A stretch of 8,181 nucleotides of DNA from Haloferacaceae archaeon (GTDB lineage Archaea; Halobacteriota; Halobacteria; Halobacteriales; Haloferacaceae), in assembly GCA_018609965.1 (NCBI GenBank), contig JAHENP010000183.1:1-8181 (forward strand), given 5' to 3'. Numbering within the stretch: the first letter of the stretch is position 1; each line of letters begins with the position of its first letter. A model generated the notes under the pieces. It was not told the origin of the DNA, made no database searches, and worked only from the letters and a program-made list of their open reading frames with translations. Positions 6,318 to 8,181 of this stretch are shown here, one piece after another. The translations under genes were made by a program, and so were the position numbers.

Positions 6318-7579
6318 GCTGTCTCCTCCGGCGGGTCGTCGAACCACACCTCGACACGAGCACCGCCCGTGTCGCTGTCTGCGAGTCTGACACTCCAGCC
6401 GTGAGCGGCGGCGATCCGGCGAACGATCGCGAGCCCGAGCCCGGTGCCGTCACCGCTCTCCGTGTACCCCGGCTCGAACACCGCCTCGCGAACGTCTGTC
6501 GGGACGCCGTCGCCGTCGTCGGCGACGTAGAAGCCGGCGTCGTCCGGGAGCCCGCCGGCGTAGATCGTCGGCGCCGGCCCGGCGTGGTCGACCGCGTTCC
6601 GCAACAGGTTCTCGACGAGCCGCTCGACGCGCGGCCGGTCGGCGGTCGCCGTCGGCACACCGCTCACGGACAGCTCCACGTCGTCGGCAGCGATGCTGTC
6701 CCACGCGTCCGTCACGACCGCGCCCAGGTCGACCCCCTCGCTCGGGGAGATGGCGCGTTCGCCACGCGCCAGTGTCAACACGTCTCTGATTATCTGCTCC
6801 ATCCGTTCGTGTGCCTCCGCGACCCGCCGGAGGTGTTCCCCGTCGCGTTCGTCACGCGCCAACTCCAGGTGGGCGGCGGCCACGTCGAGCGGGTTCCTGA
6901 GATCGTGGCTCACGACGTGTGCCACCGCTTCCGAGTCGTCCACCCCGTCACAGTCGTCACCTGGCGTCGCCACCCCGCCGTCGGTGGGAACTCTCCCGGT
7001 CTGTGAGGCGGCCGCGTCCTCGCGCTCCTCGTCTCTGTCCTCGTCGCCGTCTGCTCGACGCTCGTCGTTCGTCTCCGGCTCGCCGTTCGAATCCTCGTCG
7101 TCGGTGTTACTCGTCCCGCTCGTCGGGTTCCCGTTGCTCGTCTCGCTCGTCGGACCGTCGGCAGTGTGTGTCGCTTCACCCGTCGCGTCACCACCTGTGT
7201 CCCCGGAGGCAGTGACAGCCGTCGGCAGTTCGACGAACAACAGGTGACCGAGACCGTCGTCGGTCGCTCTGACGACCCGCGGGAGGAACCGGCGGTCGTC
7301 GTCGGCAAGTCGGACGACCGTGTCGAGCCGCTCCGGGTCGACGACAGCGGCCGCGAGCGTCTCCCCGTCGTGGTTGGTCACACGGTCGAGCAACGCGGGG
7401 AGGCTGTCGTCGACGCCGTCGACGACCGCCCCCAGCGCCGCGTTGACGCCGACGACGGTCGGCTCCCGGCCGTCGTAGCGGAACACGACCGCGGGCTCGG
7501 TGTACGCCACGGCGGCGTCTGCCACCTCCGACGACCGAGAGCTGGCCGTCCCGCCGGGCGTCCGATCTGCGGTCGTCAC
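6314..7579 (-). CDS. Sensor histidine kinase with PAS-like input domain and long acidic linker
   Basis: 421 residues if started at GTG 7579; GTG 7660 in the same frame would add 27 residues. No transmembrane segment is visible, so it is likely cytoplasmic. Residues about 20-118 look like a degenerate PAS domain (AVVFRYDGREPTVVGVNAAL to GHLLFVELP). Residues 122-216 are a linker dominated by D, E, T, S, G and N, with near-repeats PTSETSNGN/PTSGTSNTD. The HisKA domain carries H225 in VVSHDLRNPLD; the HATPase domain shows the N box ENLLRNAVDHA (323-333), G1 box DDGDGVP (354-360) and G2 box GDGTGLGLAIV (376-386), all intact. There is no receiver domain. It overlaps the Bat-like gene by 4 nt. The N-terminus is uncertain because a run of eight G (7586-7593) separates this frame from an upstream ATG frame at 7686. 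Confidence 0.88.
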   Translation of the reverse strand: MTTADRTPGGTASSRSSEVADAAVAYTEPAVVFRYDGREPTVVGVNAALGAVVDGVDDSLPALLDRVTNHDGETLAAAVVDPERLDTVVRLADDDRRFLPRVVRATDDGLGHLLFVELPTAVTASGDTGGDATGEATHTADGPTSETSNGNPTSGTSNTDDEDSNGEPETNDERRADGDEDRDEEREDAAASQTGRVPTDGGVATPGDDCDGVDDSEAVAHVVSHDLRNPLDVAAAHLELARDERDGEHLRRVAEAHERMEQIIRDVLTLARGERAISPSEGVDLGAVVTDAWDSIAADDVELSVSGVPTATADRPRVERLVENLLRNAVDHAGPAPTIYAGGLPDDAGFYVADDGDGVPTDVREAVFEPGYTESGDGTGLGLAIVRRIAAAHGWSVRLADSDTGGARVEVWFDDPPEETA

Positions 7580-7686
7580 ACGCGACCCCCCCCGTCCGGA
7601 CGGCGATCGAGGAGCACTGGCGCTGGCGTGGTGGGTTCCGAATCGGGTGGGGACACACACCCGGCCTCCGACGAGCGAGGTGTCAT
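7576..7686 (-). CDS. Possible 36-codon leader frame, or frameshifted N-terminus of the kinase
   Basis: ATG at 7686 opens a 36-residue frame (MTPRSSEAGCVSPPDSEP and on to PDGGGRV) whose TGA overlaps the kinase GTG by four bases, the same GTGA junction seen between kinase and Bat-like gene. The ATG lies about 28 bp downstream of a TATA-like GTTAAC, as expected for a leaderless message. The frame crosses the run of eight G at 7586-7593; with one more G it would read straight into the kinase, making this its true N-terminus. The peptide has no recognised family. Either reading is possible. Confidence 0.35.
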   Translation of the reverse strand: MTPRSSEAGCVSPPDSEPTTPAPVLLDRRPDGGGRV

Positions 7687-7711
7687 ACTACACTGTTGGG
7701 GACGGGGGACA

Positions 7712-7717
7712 GTTAAC
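7712..7717 (-). promoter_or_regulatory. Candidate promoter box of the kinase/Bat-like operon
   Basis: GTTAAC, preceded on the minus strand by GTCGGG, is the most AT-rich hexamer upstream of the kinase. Its centre is 28-29 bp from the ATG at 7686, the distance expected between an archaeal TATA box and the start of a leaderless transcript. The two palindromes lie just upstream of it. Confidence 0.4.
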
Positions 7718-7757
7718 CCCGACTACTGTGTGTCCAGAGACGGTGCCTTGCGGGTGT

Positions 7758-7773
7758 GTCTGCACACGCAGAC
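7758..7773. promoter_or_regulatory. Palindromic candidate operator GTCTGC-ACAC-GCAGAC (proximal copy)
   Basis: Perfect 6-bp arms identical to those at 4070-4085, with a 4-bp spacer. Its centre lies 51 bp upstream of the centre of the kinase promoter box, almost the same as the 49 bp at HalX. An upstream position like this suits an activator site in archaea; a repressor is not excluded. Confidence 0.55.
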
Positions 7774-7783
7774 TCAGGGGTGC

Positions 7784-7799
7784 GTCTGTGAGTGCAGAC
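7784..7799. promoter_or_regulatory. Palindromic candidate operator GTCTGT-GAGT-GCAGAC (distal copy)
   Basis: Third copy of the element with one arm mismatch (T for C). It is centred 26 bp from the proximal copy, about two and a half helical turns, and both are followed by TC (GCAGACTC). A further lone half-site GTCTGC lies at 7817-7822. Confidence 0.5.
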
Positions 7800-8020
7800 T
7801 CCGGCGTCAACCCGGTGTCTGCTCACCGAGCCTCCACCGATAGGTAGGTACGGGGACTCGTTTCAACTGCGCCGAGGTGGTCGGTACCCGACATCAGTGT
7901 GTTCCCCGCACGGGTCGGTTTCTGACCGCCGGAGACGGCGCAGTCAGTTCCCCCCCCCTGTCGTTTCGACGTCCACGGTGGTCCCCGTGGACGCTCGGCC
8001 CTCCGTTACAGCAGTGACAA
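7800..8020. other. Intergenic stretch without recognised gene
   Basis: No open frame here has a recognisable protein family; short frames through it have no haloarchaeal codon pattern or plausible start. It holds the lone half-site GTCTGC (7817-7822), a run of nine C at 7950-7958, and the hairpin at 7970-7993. The part from about 7960 on may be a decayed end of a transposase gene belonging to the element end at 8021-8060. Confidence 0.4.
7970..7993. repeat. 9-bp perfect hairpin CGTCCACGG / CCGTGGACG
   Basis: Arms at 7970-7978 and 7985-7993 pair perfectly around a 6-nt loop TGGTCC. It lies 35 bp before the second hairpin at 8029-8048. It may be an inner stem of a TnpB-type guide RNA scaffold, or a terminator-like structure; there is no T-run after it, which argues against the latter. 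Confidence 0.45.
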
Positions 8021-8060
8021 GGAGAAAGCCCACCCCTTTAGGGGTGGGATGAATCCGACA
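8016..8060 (+). mobile_element. Right-end-like remnant of an IS200/IS605 (IS1341-type) element, with guide-RNA-type 3' hairpin
   Basis: A perfect stem CCCACCCC (8029-8036) and GGGGTGGG (8041-8048) encloses the loop TTTA, preceded by GACAAGGAGAAAG and followed by ATGAATCCGACA. Haloarchaeal IS1341-type elements typically end in this kind of subterminal GC hairpin with a TTTA-like loop just after tnpB; this region is transcribed in haloarchaea as tnpB-overlapping sense RNA and corresponds to the 3' scaffold of the TnpB omega/reRNA, the bases after the element boundary acting as guide. An open frame through 7959-8052 reading VVPVDARPSVTAV and ending in TGA at 8050-8052 could be a trace of a TnpB C-terminus, but has none of the catalytic or zinc-finger motifs. 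No intact tnpB or tnpA is present, so this is a solo end, a decayed copy or a target of internal deletion. The call is from pattern recall, not alignment. Confidence 0.5.
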
Positions 8061-8120
8061 ACCGGAAAACACATCCCCGTTTCTGCTAACAGAGCCTTTA
8101 TCCCAATTGAGTCCGTGTAC

Positions 8121-8181
8121 ATGATTGGACTGAGGCGGTTCAGCCGCCCAACGAAACGGATAATATCAGATTCAGCCCAGG
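8121..8181 (+). CDS. Possible 5' end of an unidentified gene running off the window
   Basis: ATG at 8121 opens a frame of 20 codons without stop to the window end (MIGLRRFSRPTKRIISDSAQ). TTTAT at 8097-8101 lies about 22 bp before it, slightly close for a leaderless promoter. The peptide is basic, unlike the acidic proteins in the rest of the window, and is not recognised. The stretch is too short to separate a gene from chance. Confidence 0.22.
   Translation, partial: MIGLRRFSRPTKRIISDSAQ
8134..8148. repeat. Short hairpin GGCGG-TTCAG-CCGCC
   Basis: Perfect 5-bp arms with a 5-nt loop in an otherwise AT-richer stretch. Y1 transposases of IS200/IS605 elements recognise subterminal hairpins of about this size, so it could be an element end; no boundary can be defined from the window alone. 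Confidence 0.3.

Noticed and set aside
5001..6404. 467-codon open frame on the + strand opposite the Bat-like gene
   Set aside because: It is antisense to a gene with clear PAS, GAF and HTH_10 motifs; its R, H, V, L-rich composition is the usual shadow of GC-rich haloarchaeal coding DNA.
7166..7843. 225-codon + strand frame across the kinase start and upstream region
   Set aside because: It overlaps the kinase coding sequence antisense, runs through both palindromes and has no recognisable domain.
7684..8181. CRISPR array or tRNA gene in the right intergenic region
   Set aside because: The repeated GTCTGY-N4-GCAGAC elements are too few and too short for CRISPR, and no tRNA cloverleaf or T-loop motif is present.

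Overview
The window looks like a chromosomal segment of an extremely halophilic archaeon (class Halobacteria). The reasons are very high GC with GC-ending codons, acidic proteins rich in D, E, A and V, a strong GGAGGTGA ribosome binding site, promoter boxes close enough to the starts to imply leaderless messages, and lineage-typical families: CobY, CbiZ, a HalX response regulator and a Bat-type (bacterio-opsin activator) regulator.

Left part (1-3569, + strand) is the distal end of a cobalamin operon: the 3' end of cobS, then cobY, cobD, cbiZ and a CobO/CobA-type corrinoid adenosyltransferase. The genes are 13 nt apart or overlap by 1, 17 and 4 nt, so they are almost certainly co-transcribed and translationally coupled. 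Together they cover corrinoid adenosylation (CobO), salvage of cobinamide by amide hydrolysis (CbiZ), supply of the aminopropanol-phosphate linker (CobD), guanylylation of adenosylcobinamide-phosphate (CobY) and final nucleotide-loop joining (CobS). The upstream part of the operon lies outside the window.

Middle part (3641-7686) is a signalling cluster. A small winged-helix regulator (- strand) diverges from a HalX-type response regulator (+ strand). HalX converges, with only 8 nt between stops, on a - strand operon made of a histidine kinase with a long acidic linker and a PAS-GAF-HTH_10 Bat-like regulator. The kinase has no receiver and HalX has no DNA-binding domain, so they are plausible partners. 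The same palindrome, GTCTGY-N4-GCAGAC, occurs once between the winged-helix gene and HalX and twice in tandem upstream of the kinase. The nearest copy sits about 50 bp upstream of the candidate promoter box in both cases. This suggests one regulator controls the whole cluster. A run of eight G separates a promoter-proximal ATG reading frame from the kinase frame; one more G would fuse them.

Right part (7687-8181) has no firmly identified gene. It holds the kinase promoter, the two palindromes, a 9-bp hairpin and then a perfect 8-bp hairpin with flanks that look like the 3' end of a haloarchaeal IS200/IS605 (IS1341-type) element, which would also be the 3' end of a TnpB guide RNA, but without an intact tnpB beside it. 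The last ~120 bases are clearly lower in GC, carry another hairpin and may contain the start of an open frame that runs off the window.
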